From contig NZ_JACHHN010000005.1 in assembly GCF_014202765.1 (NCBI RefSeq), positions 112,593 to 176,592 of the forward strand: DNA of 64,000 nt, in the 5' to 3' direction. The stretch comes from Silvimonas terrae. Lineage in GTDB: Bacteria > Pseudomonadota > Gammaproteobacteria > Burkholderiales > Chitinibacteraceae. Under the pieces are notes generated by a model. That model was not told the origin of the DNA, did not search any database, and saw nothing but the letters and a program-made list of their open reading frames with translations. Positions within the stretch are counted from its first letter, which is position 1; each line of letters starts with the position of its first letter. Both the position numbers and the translations under genes were made by a program. Positions 32,008 to 40,995 of the stretch are shown here, piece by piece.

Positions 32008-33333
32008 ATGACCGCCGTGTTTGCTGTGTTGCGCCGGTACATGCTTGTGCTGGCGCTACCGTTGTTGCTGATCACCCCGGCGGCGATGGCGGCGGATGAC
32101 GATACGCCGCTGACCCAGGCGCAACTGGATCAACTGGTTGCGCCCATCGCACTCTATCCGGACTCCCTGTTGTCCCAACTGCTGATGGCGACAACCTATC
32201 CGGACGAGTTCGACAAAGCCTACCAGTGGTCCAAGGCGCACCCGGATGCCAAGGGTGATGACGCCGTCAAACAGGTGGAGGCGCAGAACTGGGACCCATC
32301 GGTGGCCTCCATGGTGGCCTTCCCGGAAGTGCTGATCACCTTGGGGGGCCAGCCCAAGTGGGTCAAGGATATGGGCGATGCCTTCCTGACCCAGACGGCC
32401 GACGTGATGGACGCCGTGCAACGTTTGCGGGGGCAGGCGCAAAAAGCGGGCAATCTGAAATCCAACGAACAAATCAATGTCACGACGCAGCCGGCCTCTG
32501 GCAGCAATACGCAAGTCATTGTCGTTGAGCCGGCCAAGCCTGACGTGGTGTACGTGCCCACCTATAACCCGACCGTGGTGTATGGCGCCTGGGCCTACCC
32601 GACCTATCCGCCTTATTACTATCCGCCCCCGGCGGGCTACTGGTTCTCTACCGCCGTGATGACCGGGGTGGCCTGGGGTGTCGGGATTGCAGTGGGGAAC
32701 GCACTCTGGGGTGGCTGCAATTGGGGCTCGCATGACGTTAACATCAACGTGAACAAGTACAACAACATCAACACCAATCGCAAGATTGAAGGGAGCGGTA
32801 ACCGTTCCTCCTGGAAACATGATCCGGGGCATCGTACCTCTGATTACCGGGGCGGCTCGACAGAGCGCAATCGTCGCCAGCAGGATTTCAACACCAACCA
32901 GCGCGAACAATTCCGCGGCCGTGACTCGGCTGCCGCCGGTACGCGGGATGTGAATAACCGGGATACACGCAATCGCGATAGTCGCGAAAACAGCCGCCGG
33001 CAGGCCGAGCAGACCATGGAAAACCGGGGGATCAGCAGCCCGGGGCATCGTACCGGCAATGGGCAAGCCGAACGCAACCGTAGCAGCACCAGTAATCAAA
33101 TGGCGCGGGATAACAGCAACCGCGCACGGGGTGATGGGGCCACGCGTGATAACGCGCTCAGTGGCGTGAATAATCGGCAAGCCCAACACGAATCCGTACG
33201 CGGTCGTGAAAGTAATCAGTCGCAACGCATGCAGGGCAGCAGCCGGCCCAGTGGCGGCAGTTTCAATCGGGGCGGCTCATCCGGCCGCAGTTCTGTAAAC
33301 CGCCCAGCGCGCAGCGGCGGCCGCGGCCGTTGA
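32008..33333 (+). CDS. DUF3300 domain-containing secreted protein
   Basis: 441 residues. A signal peptide (about 1-28, ending AAMAADD) is followed by the DUF3300 core (LVAPIALYPDSLLSQLLMA, YQWSKAHPD, NWDPSVASMVAFP, KPDVVYVPTYNPTVVYGAW). A Gly/Trp/Tyr-rich hydrophobic patch (YPPPAGYWFS, about 215-245) comes next. The last 190 residues are Asn/Arg/Ser/Gly-rich, basic and low in complexity, probably disordered and possibly nucleic-acid or surface binding. The ATG at 32008 has AGGGGG upstream. It is paired with the DUF2950 gene downstream, an arrangement seen in many proteobacteria; its function is not known. Confidence 0.85.
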   Translation: MTAVFAVLRRYMLVLALPLLLITPAAMAADDDTPLTQAQLDQLVAPIALYPDSLLSQLLMATTYPDEFDKAYQWSKAHPDAKGDDAVKQVEAQNWDPSVASMVAFPEVLITLGGQPKWVKDMGDAFLTQTADVMDAVQRLRGQAQKAGNLKSNEQINVTTQPASGSNTQVIVVEPAKPDVVYVPTYNPTVVYGAWAYPTYPPYYYPPPAGYWFSTAVMTGVAWGVGIAVGNALWGGCNWGSHDVNINVNKYNNINTNRKIEGSGNRSSWKHDPGHRTSDYRGGSTERNRRQQDFNTNQREQFRGRDSAAAGTRDVNNRDTRNRDSRENSRRQAEQTMENRGISSPGHRTGNGQAERNRSSTSNQMARDNSNRARGDGATRDNALSGVNNRQAQHESVRGRESNQSQRMQGSSRPSGGSFNRGGSSGRSSVNRPARSGGRGR

Positions 33334-33352
33334 CCAAAGAGGATTATTGATC

Positions 33353-34243
33353 ATGCACGCAAGCGGATTGATCAAGGCAGTGCTGGTTCAGGTTGCCCTG
33401 TGCGTTTCGATGAGCGCCATGGCGGCGACGGCGCCACGCGTATTTCCGACGCCTGAGGCGGCGGCAGATGCGCTGGTCGATAGTATCGCCACCCATGACG
33501 ATGACGCGCTCAAAACCATTCTGGGCAGTGACTATCGCAGTTTTATTCCTACGGGTGGCGTGGCACCGGAAGACATCACCCGGTTTCTGGCGGCCTGGGC
33601 CCAGGCGCATGAGATTGTGAACGTGGATGAGCAGACGGCCATGCTCTCGGCCGGCACGGCCGGCTGGACCTTGCCCGTGCCCATTGTCCGCCATCAGGAT
33701 GGTTGGATGTTTGATACTCGCGCCGGCGCGCAGGAAATGCGTCTGCGCTATATCGGGCGCAATGAACTCAATACCATCCAGGTGGTACTGGCCTATACGG
33801 ATGCGCAACGGGATTACTGGAGCTGGGCCCAAAGCCAGGGGGCGGCGGCCTATGCCCAACGCTTGCTGTCTTTGCCAGGCAAAAAAGATGGCCTGTATTG
33901 GCCCACCCAGCCCGGCGAAGCGCCCAGCCCGTTGGGCGCGCGGTTTGCAGAGGCCCAGCCCGGGCAGCCTTATCACGGCTACCTGTACCGCATTCTGACC
34001 GCCCAGGGCGAGGCGGCGCCGGGTGGCGCCAAAAACTACGTCAAGGACGGCCGGATGGTAGACGGCTTTGCGTTGATTGCCTGGCCGGCCAGCTATGGCA
34101 AAAGCGGCATCATGAGTTTTATGGTCAATCAGGACGGCGTGGTGTACCAGGCTAACCTGGGGCCCGCGACCGATAAAATTGCCCGCAGCACACGGGCATT
34201 CAATCCGGCCGCTGGATGGACACCGACCGAAGGGGCGCACTGA
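33353..34243 (+). CDS. DUF2950 family secreted protein
   Basis: 296 residues with a signal peptide (about 1-24, SAMAAT). The DUF2950 pattern follows: FPTPEAAADALVDSIATHDDDAL, WTLPVPIVRHQDGWMFDT, RRNELNTIQ-like IGRNELNTIQVVLAY, then YGYLYRIL-like YHGYLYRILTAQG and FALIAWPASYGKSGIMSFMVNQDG. The ATG at 33353 is preceded by AAAGAGGA, 9 nt upstream. It begins 19 bp after the DUF3300 gene and ends at a terminator, so the two form an operon. The role is unknown; both products are predicted to be periplasmic or surface-exposed. Confidence 0.87.
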   Translation: MHASGLIKAVLVQVALCVSMSAMAATAPRVFPTPEAAADALVDSIATHDDDALKTILGSDYRSFIPTGGVAPEDITRFLAAWAQAHEIVNVDEQTAMLSAGTAGWTLPVPIVRHQDGWMFDTRAGAQEMRLRYIGRNELNTIQVVLAYTDAQRDYWSWAQSQGAAAYAQRLLSLPGKKDGLYWPTQPGEAPSPLGARFAEAQPGQPYHGYLYRILTAQGEAAPGGAKNYVKDGRMVDGFALIAWPASYGKSGIMSFMVNQDGVVYQANLGPATDKIARSTRAFNPAAGWTPTEGAH

Positions 34244-34303
34244 ATTGGCCAGGTTTTGCGGGTTTATGCACTGGTTTGATGTGGCGACGACCACTGACCC
34301 CAT

Positions 34304-34330
34304 AAAAAGCCCCATTTGTTGGGGCTTTTT
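34304..34330 (+). terminator. Terminator after the DUF3300-DUF2950 operon
   Basis: AAAAAGCCCC (34304-34313) pairs with GGGGCTTTTT (34321-34330) around a 7-nt loop. The rest of the 34244-34605 gap holds a -10-like TTAGAAT near 34371 but no convincing promoter or gene. Confidence 0.88.
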
Positions 34331-34605
34331 ACATTACCAGCCCAACGGCCAGGGCGAAATGGCCAGACCTGTTAGAATCGGCCTCCGGTATTTGCCTTCA
34401 CCAGATATTTCAGACAAAGACTTTCTTACCATGCGCGCTCTCTTGTCCTGTGCCGGCATCTTGCAATGTCATGGCCGTCACAATGCCTGTGCTGCGCCAG
34501 ACCGCGCGGTTAACCTTTTGCCGAACGCGGCGTTAAGTGACCACCGTTTGCCAGCCGGGCAACGGGCATCGTAATGATGCCGCCTTTGTCGTTGAGTCTT
34601 GATCC

Positions 34606-35355
34606 ATGCGTCTTTCGGTCATCCTGATCACCAAAAATGAGGCCGCCAATCTGCGGGCCTGCATTGAATCTGTCGCTTTTGCCGACCAGATTGTTGTTGT
34701 CGATTCCGGTAGTACTGATGGCACCGTTGCGCTGGCGCGGGAGTTGGGCGCCACCGTGCTGGAAACCGATTGGCCCGGTTTTGGCCCGCAGAAAAACCGC
34801 GCCCTTGATCTGGCTGATGGTGACTGGGTGTTATCGATCGATGCCGATGAGCGCGTCACCCCCAGCCTTGCCGCAGAAATCCGCCAGGTGCTGGCGGCCC
34901 CACAATTTGATGCCTATGAGATTCCCCGGCTTTCCAGCTACTGCGGTCGTTTTATCCGCCATAGTGGCTGGTGGCCGGACCCCGTGCTGCGTCTGTTCAA
35001 GCGCGGTGCAGGCCGGTTTACCGATGTGCCGGTGCATGAACGGGTCGATTTTGCCGGGCCCAAAGGCATGCTCAACGCCTGGTTTGAGCACTACACGTAT
35101 CCGGATCTGGAAAGCGCACTCGTCAAGATGAACCGCTATTCCACCGATGCCGCCCAGGCCATGCATGCCCGGGGCAAAAAAAGCTCGTTGATGGGGGCGC
35201 TCTTGCGCGGGTTCTGGACCTTTGTGCGGATTTATCTGCTACGCCGGGGTTTTCTGGATGGCCGGGAAGGCTTTTTGCTTGCAGTCACTGCAGGTACAGG
35301 CAACTTTTATCGCTACGCCAAACTGGCACAACTGAACCGGCAAACCCGCGCATGA
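34606..35355 (+). CDS. Family 2 glycosyltransferase, LPS core type (WaaE/KdtX-like)
   Basis: 249 residues, GT-A fold. The nucleotide-sugar region is SVILITKNEAANLRACIESV, with VVDSGSTDGT and the metal-binding DADERV. The acceptor side includes RFTDVPVHERVDF and the C-terminal FVRIYLLRRGFLDGREGF that typifies WaaE (beta-glucosyl transfer to heptose I of the LPS inner core). It is the first gene of the LPS cluster, and its stop overlaps the next start (ATGA). Confidence 0.83.
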   Translation: MRLSVILITKNEAANLRACIESVAFADQIVVVDSGSTDGTVALARELGATVLETDWPGFGPQKNRALDLADGDWVLSIDADERVTPSLAAEIRQVLAAPQFDAYEIPRLSSYCGRFIRHSGWWPDPVLRLFKRGAGRFTDVPVHERVDFAGPKGMLNAWFEHYTYPDLESALVKMNRYSTDAAQAMHARGKKSSLMGALLRGFWTFVRIYLLRRGFLDGREGFLLAVTAGTGNFYRYAKLAQLNRQTRA

Positions 35356-36410
35356 AGATTCTGGAACTGGATTTCGAAGCAGGTTGGCGTGGTGGTGAAC
35401 GGCAAACATTTTTGTCGATGCAGCAATTTCGCGCAGCGGGGCACGAGGTCGAAATCCTCTGTCGGGCGGGCGGCAAAATGGCGGAGCGGGCCCATGCCGC
35501 CGGTTTTGTGGTGCACCCATGCAACAACGTACTGGGTGTGCTGGCGTTTCTGGCCATACATGGCGAGAGTTACGACATTCTTCATCCGCAGACCGGCCAT
35601 ATGCTGAGCTGGGCGGTATTGAGCCGCCCGTTTCATCGGCGCCCAGTGGTGTATTCGCGCCGGGTCGCATTTGCGTTAAAGGGGTGGTTTACCCGCTACA
35701 AATACCAGCGCGTCGATCAGGTGGTGGCCATCAGTCAGGCCTGTGCCGACAGCGTGCGCGCGTTGGGTGTGGACGATATCGAGATCATCCCCTCCGCCGT
35801 GCTGCCGGTATTGCCGGACGCATCGCGCTGCAAAGCGCTGGCCGATACCCTGGGGATTGGCGGGCGGCGTGTGGTGGCGACAACCTCCGCGCTGTCGGAG
35901 GACAAAGACCCGTTGCTGCTGGTCGAGGCTATCGCCAGCTTGCGGCAACGGCGTAATGATTTTGTATTTGTGCATTTTGGCACTGGCGATATGACCGACG
36001 TCGTGAAGACACGGATCAAGGAACTGGGGCTGGAGCAGGTGTTCTTGCTGGGGGGTTACCAGCAACAGGTAGAAGCCTTGTTCGGGCTGTTTGATGTGTT
36101 TGTGATGAGCTCGCGAGAGGAAGGCCTGGGCAGCAGTGTGCTGGATGCTTTCAGTGCACGTGTGCCGGTGGCATCCACAGATGCGGGGGGCCTCAAGGAA
36201 CTGCTGGCTGATGAGCGCGGCTTGCTCAGTGCCGTGGGCGATGCGCGTGGCCTGGCGGCCCACATCGACACCCTGCTGGAAGGGTCACCACAAGTACTCG
36301 CCATGGCCGAGCGGGCCTATGAATACGTCGTACGGGTCCACAGTGTGGAAACGATGGCGAACAGTTATTTGCGTCTTTTTGAGAGATTGCTGCGGCGCGC
36401 GCCGGCTTGA
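35352..36410 (+). CDS. Family 4 glycosyltransferase
   Basis: 352 residues, GT-B fold. The N-terminal half (MKILELDFEAGWRGGERQ, ...YDILHPQTGHMLSW) binds the acceptor. The C-terminal half has the donor-binding EX7E-like region FDVFVMSSREEGLGSSVLDAF and STDAGGLKELL. It probably adds a sugar to the LPS core; which sugar cannot be told. Its start overlaps the WaaE-like gene by 4 nt. Confidence 0.83.
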   Translation: MKILELDFEAGWRGGERQTFLSMQQFRAAGHEVEILCRAGGKMAERAHAAGFVVHPCNNVLGVLAFLAIHGESYDILHPQTGHMLSWAVLSRPFHRRPVVYSRRVAFALKGWFTRYKYQRVDQVVAISQACADSVRALGVDDIEIIPSAVLPVLPDASRCKALADTLGIGGRRVVATTSALSEDKDPLLLVEAIASLRQRRNDFVFVHFGTGDMTDVVKTRIKELGLEQVFLLGGYQQQVEALFGLFDVFVMSSREEGLGSSVLDAFSARVPVASTDAGGLKELLADERGLLSAVGDARGLAAHIDTLLEGSPQVLAMAERAYEYVVRVHSVETMANSYLRLFERLLRRAPA

Positions 36411-36439
36411 ACGGCACGCGTGGGCACAACAATATAAAT

Positions 36440-37627
36440 ATGGTCAAACGACGCATCCTTTTTCACCAGACCCACTTTTTGCGGGGTGGTATTGAAACAT
36501 CCTTGATCTCTTTGCTGCGGGCGCTGGATCGCAGCAAGTTCGAGATCGGGCTGACCATTACCTATCCCACGGAAGCGCTCGATACCCTTTATCGTGCGCA
36601 AATTCCAAAAGACGTTGCGATACATGTCCTTGCCCCGGAAGGCTGGTTGTCGTATTTCCGCCAGAAAAAGACCCAGGGCAAACTCGGACTGCTGGGCAAA
36701 ATCTACGAAGAAGGCCTGCTGCCGCTGGTACGCCGTGCCATTGTCAGCCGGCGTTTTCGCAAGCTTGCGGCCGGTTACGATGCGGTAGTCGATTACGACA
36801 TGTCCTTGTCCCGTATTACCGGTCGCCTGCCCATCCCCATGCTGGGCTACTCGCATTTCAGCGTGGCCCATTTGCCCAGCCAGAACCCGCGCAAACTGCG
36901 CAAATTGCGGGCACAAGCGCGGGATCACTACGACCGTGTCGTGCTGCTCAACGACACCATGCTGCAAGATATCCGCGCACTGATTCCGCAAGAATCAAAC
37001 AAGTTTGTGCGGCTGTACAACTCCATTGACCTTGAGCGCATCCGTGAACTGGGCCACACCGGCTCCGCACCGCTGGCGGAACCCTACATGGTATCCGTGG
37101 GTCGATTGCAAGAGTCGCAAAAAGACTTCTCTACCCTGCTGCGGGCCTTTGCCTTGTTGGTCAAAGACGGACTGACCGAAAAACTGGCCATTGTTGGTGA
37201 GGGCAAATCGCGGGCAGAACTGGAAACACTGGCGGCTGAACTGGGCATTGCCGAGCGGGTCGTCTTCGCCGGTTTTCAGGCCAACCCTTATGTCTGGATG
37301 CAACACGCCCGCCTTATGGTGTTCAGCTCAAAAATGGAAGGCTTGCCCAACGTGCTGCTGGAAGCCATGGCCCTGGGGCAACTGGTGGTCAGTACCGATT
37401 GCCCGGTGGGTCCGCGGGAAATCCTGGCCGAGGGCAAGGCGGGTCTGCTGGTACCGGTGGGCGATGCGCCCGCGCTGGCACAAGCCATGCGCCAGGGACT
37501 GCACGATGAGGCAACCCGCACAGCGCTGCTGAGCTATGCGGCAACACATATCGAACAAATGGGCTTTGGCCCCACTACGGCGGCATTTGCCGACTGCATT
37601 GCTACCGTTATCAAAGAACGCTCATGA
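36440..37627 (+). CDS. Family 4 glycosyltransferase
   Basis: 395 residues, GT-B fold. The N-terminus FHQTHFLRGGIETSLISLLRAL is typical of LPS/capsule GT4 enzymes with the glycine-rich acceptor loop. The C-terminal donor site is VGRLQESQKDFSTLLRAFA and FSSKMEGLPNVLLEAMALG, ending in STDCPVGPREIL. I use the ATG at 36440; an in-frame TTG at 36407 overlaps the upstream gene. The Shine-Dalgarno is poor in either case. Confidence 0.83.
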   Translation: MVKRRILFHQTHFLRGGIETSLISLLRALDRSKFEIGLTITYPTEALDTLYRAQIPKDVAIHVLAPEGWLSYFRQKKTQGKLGLLGKIYEEGLLPLVRRAIVSRRFRKLAAGYDAVVDYDMSLSRITGRLPIPMLGYSHFSVAHLPSQNPRKLRKLRAQARDHYDRVVLLNDTMLQDIRALIPQESNKFVRLYNSIDLERIRELGHTGSAPLAEPYMVSVGRLQESQKDFSTLLRAFALLVKDGLTEKLAIVGEGKSRAELETLAAELGIAERVVFAGFQANPYVWMQHARLMVFSSKMEGLPNVLLEAMALGQLVVSTDCPVGPREILAEGKAGLLVPVGDAPALAQAMRQGLHDEATRTALLSYAATHIEQMGFGPTTAAFADCIATVIKERS

Positions 37628-37728
37628 AAGATTATGCACAGACTGCGGTCCTGGCCGATGCTTATAGTGTCGGCGCCCCAGGCGAGCCGGCTTCACCTCG
37701 TGAACAACCCCTGAAAGGAGGCCGTTTC

Positions 37729-38973
37729 ATGCCGCCCCCCGGAACGCTGGGAACGCGTCTGGCCAGCCTGTTGTTGTTCAGCTTTCCGCTCCTGTTACTG
37801 GCGGTACCGCGGGGGAGTGGCGTTTTTCTGATCGGCATCTTTGCACTGGTGCTCGCCAATCTGCCGCAGATGGGCACGCTGCACCGGCAATACCGCGCCG
37901 TCTTGCTGCCGGTATGGATGAGCGTGCTTGCGGTGCTTGGTGTACATCTGGCCTCCAAATACATGTTTGGGCTGCCGTGGGATGTGCTCGATAACCCCTC
38001 GCGCGTGCTGGCCATCCCGCTGGTCTGTCTGGTGGTGCTGCGCTATCGCCCAGACCCGATGCTGTTGTGGAAGGGGATTCCGCCGGGCCTGCTGCTGGCG
38101 TTGCTGATCGTGGCCTGGCAGTTTTTTGTGGATAAGGAAGTCCGGCCCGGCGCCTGGACCTTCATCATTGCGTTTGCCAATATGGTTGCCACCCTGGGCG
38201 TGATTGGTTTTTTCCGGCCCGGGCAGACACATCGCGATCATGTCATGGCGTGGCTATGCCCGGCGCTGGCCATGGTGGTGTTGATCATGAACGGTTCACG
38301 CGGTGCCTGGCTGGCGCTGGTGCTGACGGTGGTCGTTTCTATTTATTTCCGTTATCAGCGCTTTAGTCCCAAGGTGGCGCTGGTGTCGCTCTGTTCGCTG
38401 GCCTTCATCGGGTTTGTGGCCTGGTCCGTACCGGACAGCCCGGTAAAACAACGCATTGAACAGGCGCGTCACGACGTGGCGCAGTTCCAGCAAGGCAATG
38501 TGGACACCTCGCTGGGCGAGCGCCTGCGGATATTCCAGTTGGCGGTCAATGAAGTGCGCCAGCACCCGCTCACAGGCGTGGGCTCGGGCGAATTTGGCCG
38601 TCTCACCGACGCCCTGCCGGGCTGTCCGGGCGACCAGAAAGAAATCTGTACGCTCAAACATGCCCACAATGACCTGCTGGATGCCGCCGCAACCACGGGC
38701 CTGCCTGGGCTGGCCGCATTCCTCAGTCTGTTGCTGGTGCCCGGATTTATCTTCTTTGGCGTATTGCGCACCACCTGTGGTCGGGATGCAATGGCGCCCT
38801 ATCTGGGCAAAGCCGGCATGGGTGCCGTCGTGGCCACGCTGATCTGTGGTTTTAGCCAGGTCACCATGGCGCATCAGGCCAATATCGCGTTTTACGCCAG
38901 TTTGATGGGCTTGCTGCTGGGACTGGCCGCCGTGCGCATGCACACCCTGGCCCAGGGTACACCAGAGCAATAA
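37729..38973 (+). CDS. waaL: O-antigen ligase family protein
   Basis: 414 residues, polytopic, with about 11-12 membrane segments and a large periplasmic loop (about 250-330) that contains NEVRQHPLTGVGSGEFG and KHAHNDLLDAAATTGLPGL. The conserved Arg and His of the Wzy_C/WaaL domain fall in this region. It joins O-polysaccharide or another glycan to lipid A-core on the periplasmic side. Two starts are possible. The ATG at 37624 overlaps the upstream stop (ATGA) but gives a hydrophilic 35-residue extension; the ATG at 37729 has a very strong AAAGGAGG 7 nt upstream and is preferred. Wzy polymerases and other glycan ligases share the domain. Confidence 0.78.
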   Translation: MPPPGTLGTRLASLLLFSFPLLLLAVPRGSGVFLIGIFALVLANLPQMGTLHRQYRAVLLPVWMSVLAVLGVHLASKYMFGLPWDVLDNPSRVLAIPLVCLVVLRYRPDPMLLWKGIPPGLLLALLIVAWQFFVDKEVRPGAWTFIIAFANMVATLGVIGFFRPGQTHRDHVMAWLCPALAMVVLIMNGSRGAWLALVLTVVVSIYFRYQRFSPKVALVSLCSLAFIGFVAWSVPDSPVKQRIEQARHDVAQFQQGNVDTSLGERLRIFQLAVNEVRQHPLTGVGSGEFGRLTDALPGCPGDQKEICTLKHAHNDLLDAAATTGLPGLAAFLSLLLVPGFIFFGVLRTTCGRDAMAPYLGKAGMGAVVATLICGFSQVTMAHQANIAFYASLMGLLLGLAAVRMHTLAQGTPEQ

Positions 38974-39063
38974 GCCGGTCGGGCCGGCGGCTTCGGGCTA
39001 TAGTGACGGGACTGTCCAAAACTCCCCGTCCGTTGCGATGGCACTGGCCGGCCCAATTGACGC

Positions 39064-40347
39064 ATGTTTACAGGCGACCCTATCCTTCAAGCTGATCCCG
39101 CCAAAGTCCTGCGCTTGCGCCGTGCGCGCACGTTCGCCACCTCTTTGCTGGTGATCGTCACCTTGTTGTACGTGCTGGCCTTGCGGCTGGATCATCTGCA
39201 TCCGGCCATGGGCTACGTGGCCGCTTTTTCCGAGGCCGCCATGATTGGCGCGCTGGCCGACTGGTTCGCCGTGGTGGCGTTATTCCGGTATCCCATGGGC
39301 GTGCCGATTCCGCACACGGCAATCATTCCGCGTAACAAGAACCGCATTGCCGATAACCTGGGCGCGTTTATCGAAACGCATTTCTTGCAGCCAGAGCAAT
39401 TGCTGGCACGCATTGATGCATTTGATCCGGCCCGGCGTTTGTCGATCTGGCTGGCCAGACCGGGCGCCAAACGTGAACTGACCGAGCAAGCCGCCTACTT
39501 TTTGAAGTTTGTGCTGGGTACGCTGGATGATCCGCGCCTGGCCGCCATTGCCCGTGAGCTGGTGCTCAAGGCGCTGGGCACGGCCGACTTTGCCGGCAGT
39601 GCCGCCACGCTGATCAAAGTGCTGCGTGAGGACGGTCGGCACCAACAAGTGCTCGACGGCGTCTTGCGTGTTTTGCTGGGCAAGCTGGAAGACCCCAAAA
39701 CCCAGGTCTGGCTCTCCGGCTTGCTGGCCAAAGAGTTCGACGTGTTGCGCTGGGTCGCGCTGGATGAAGCCGGTGGCCGTTACCTGGCCCGCAAACTGGT
39801 CACCGCCGCCATGCTGGAACTGGATCACGCCCTGGTGCAGCCAGACCATATGCTGCGTCATGCGTTTGATGATCAACTGCGGCAACTGGCCAGTGATCTG
39901 GCCGAGGACCCGGCGCTGCGGGAGAAAGTCCAGACCTGGCGCGATATGCTGATTACCGCGCCCGCCTTGCACGACAAGCTCGACGGCCTCTGGCGCAGCC
40001 TGCTTGATGGCCTGCAAAATGACCTGACGCACGAAAACTCGCAAATCCGCAGCCGGGTCGGCGCTGCCATCAAGCAACTGGGTTTGCGCCTGCATGAAGA
40101 CCAGGCCTTTGCCGAATGGCTAAATCAGCAAATCCGTGACTTCGCCGCCCGTTCCATCATCCGCTACCGCAGCGAAATCGGCCGTTTTATTGCTGACCAG
40201 CTCAAAGCCTGGGACAACCGTGTGCTGGTGGCACGGCTGGAACTCAATGTCGGCGTTGATCTGCAATTCATCCGCGTCAACGGGACACTGGTGGGCGGCG
40301 CGGTGGGTTTGCTGATCTACAGCGTGCGCCACGTGTTTGGTTTCTAG
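39064..40347 (+). CDS. DUF445 family membrane protein
   Basis: 427 residues. Hydrophobic segments near residues 25-45 and at the extreme C-terminus (GTLVGGAVGLLIYSVRHVFGF) flank a long helical, charged middle. The diagnostic motif GALADWFAVVALFRYPMGVPIPHTAIIPRNK is present from about residue 60. DUF445 proteins resemble YjiN of E. coli; the biochemical role is unknown. The gene is separated from waaL by 90 bp. Confidence 0.88.
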   Translation: MFTGDPILQADPAKVLRLRRARTFATSLLVIVTLLYVLALRLDHLHPAMGYVAAFSEAAMIGALADWFAVVALFRYPMGVPIPHTAIIPRNKNRIADNLGAFIETHFLQPEQLLARIDAFDPARRLSIWLARPGAKRELTEQAAYFLKFVLGTLDDPRLAAIARELVLKALGTADFAGSAATLIKVLREDGRHQQVLDGVLRVLLGKLEDPKTQVWLSGLLAKEFDVLRWVALDEAGGRYLARKLVTAAMLELDHALVQPDHMLRHAFDDQLRQLASDLAEDPALREKVQTWRDMLITAPALHDKLDGLWRSLLDGLQNDLTHENSQIRSRVGAAIKQLGLRLHEDQAFAEWLNQQIRDFAARSIIRYRSEIGRFIADQLKAWDNRVLVARLELNVGVDLQFIRVNGTLVGGAVGLLIYSVRHVFGF

Positions 40348-40448
40348 GCGGCATGTTTCAAACGCCACCATGCAGGGCTTTGCGCATTGACCGTTGCTGG
40401 TGCTGGCAGGCAGTCTTGCCAGCTTTCTCCCCACGGTTTTGCTCTGCC

Positions 40449-40901
40449 ATGAAGATCATGTTCTGGCGCTGGCTGATCAACGTCTGGCCGCCCTTGCTAT
40501 TTGCCGGCATCCGCGTCAAATACGTCGCACCCGATTTCAAGCGCATCGTCATCCAGCTGCGCTCATACAAAATCAACCTCAACATCATGCGGTCGCACTT
40601 TGGCGGCAGCCTCTACGCCATGACCGACCCCTGGTATATGGCCATGCTGATGCAGATTCTGGGGTCGGATTATTACGTCTGGGATCGGCGTGCCGAGATC
40701 GATTTTCTTAGCCCGGGCTATGGCACGGTTACTGCCGTCTTTACGCTGGATGACACGCAGATCGCGGCGATCCGCGCGGCGACCGAGGGGGGTGAAAAAC
40801 ACCTGGCCCACTTCAAGGTAGAAATCCGCGACCGGGCGGACAAGCTGGTCGCCACCGTCGATAAAACCGTTTACGTGCGCAAAAAGCCGCACAAACGCTA
40901 G
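40449..40901 (+). CDS. DUF4442 hotdog-fold protein
   Basis: 150 residues. The pattern KYVAPDFKRIVIQLRSYKINLNIMRSHFGGSLYAMTDPWYM matches DUF4442, a thioesterase-like hotdog family. The C-terminal half is beta-strand rich (VTAVFTLDDTQIAAIRAAT, HFKVEIRDRADKLVATVDKTVYV). Catalytic activity is not established. The ATG at 40449 is chosen by family alignment; an earlier in-frame ATG at 40353 adds Cys-rich residues without homology. Confidence 0.82.
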   Translation: MKIMFWRWLINVWPPLLFAGIRVKYVAPDFKRIVIQLRSYKINLNIMRSHFGGSLYAMTDPWYMAMLMQILGSDYYVWDRRAEIDFLSPGYGTVTAVFTLDDTQIAAIRAATEGGEKHLAHFKVEIRDRADKLVATVDKTVYVRKKPHKR

Positions 40902-40995
40902 CGCACGGCGGGCAGCGGGTGGTGCAGGGGACGTTTACCCCGCATAATGCAACGAAAATTCCCGGTAACCTCCGGCAACCACCGCATCCGAGTCT

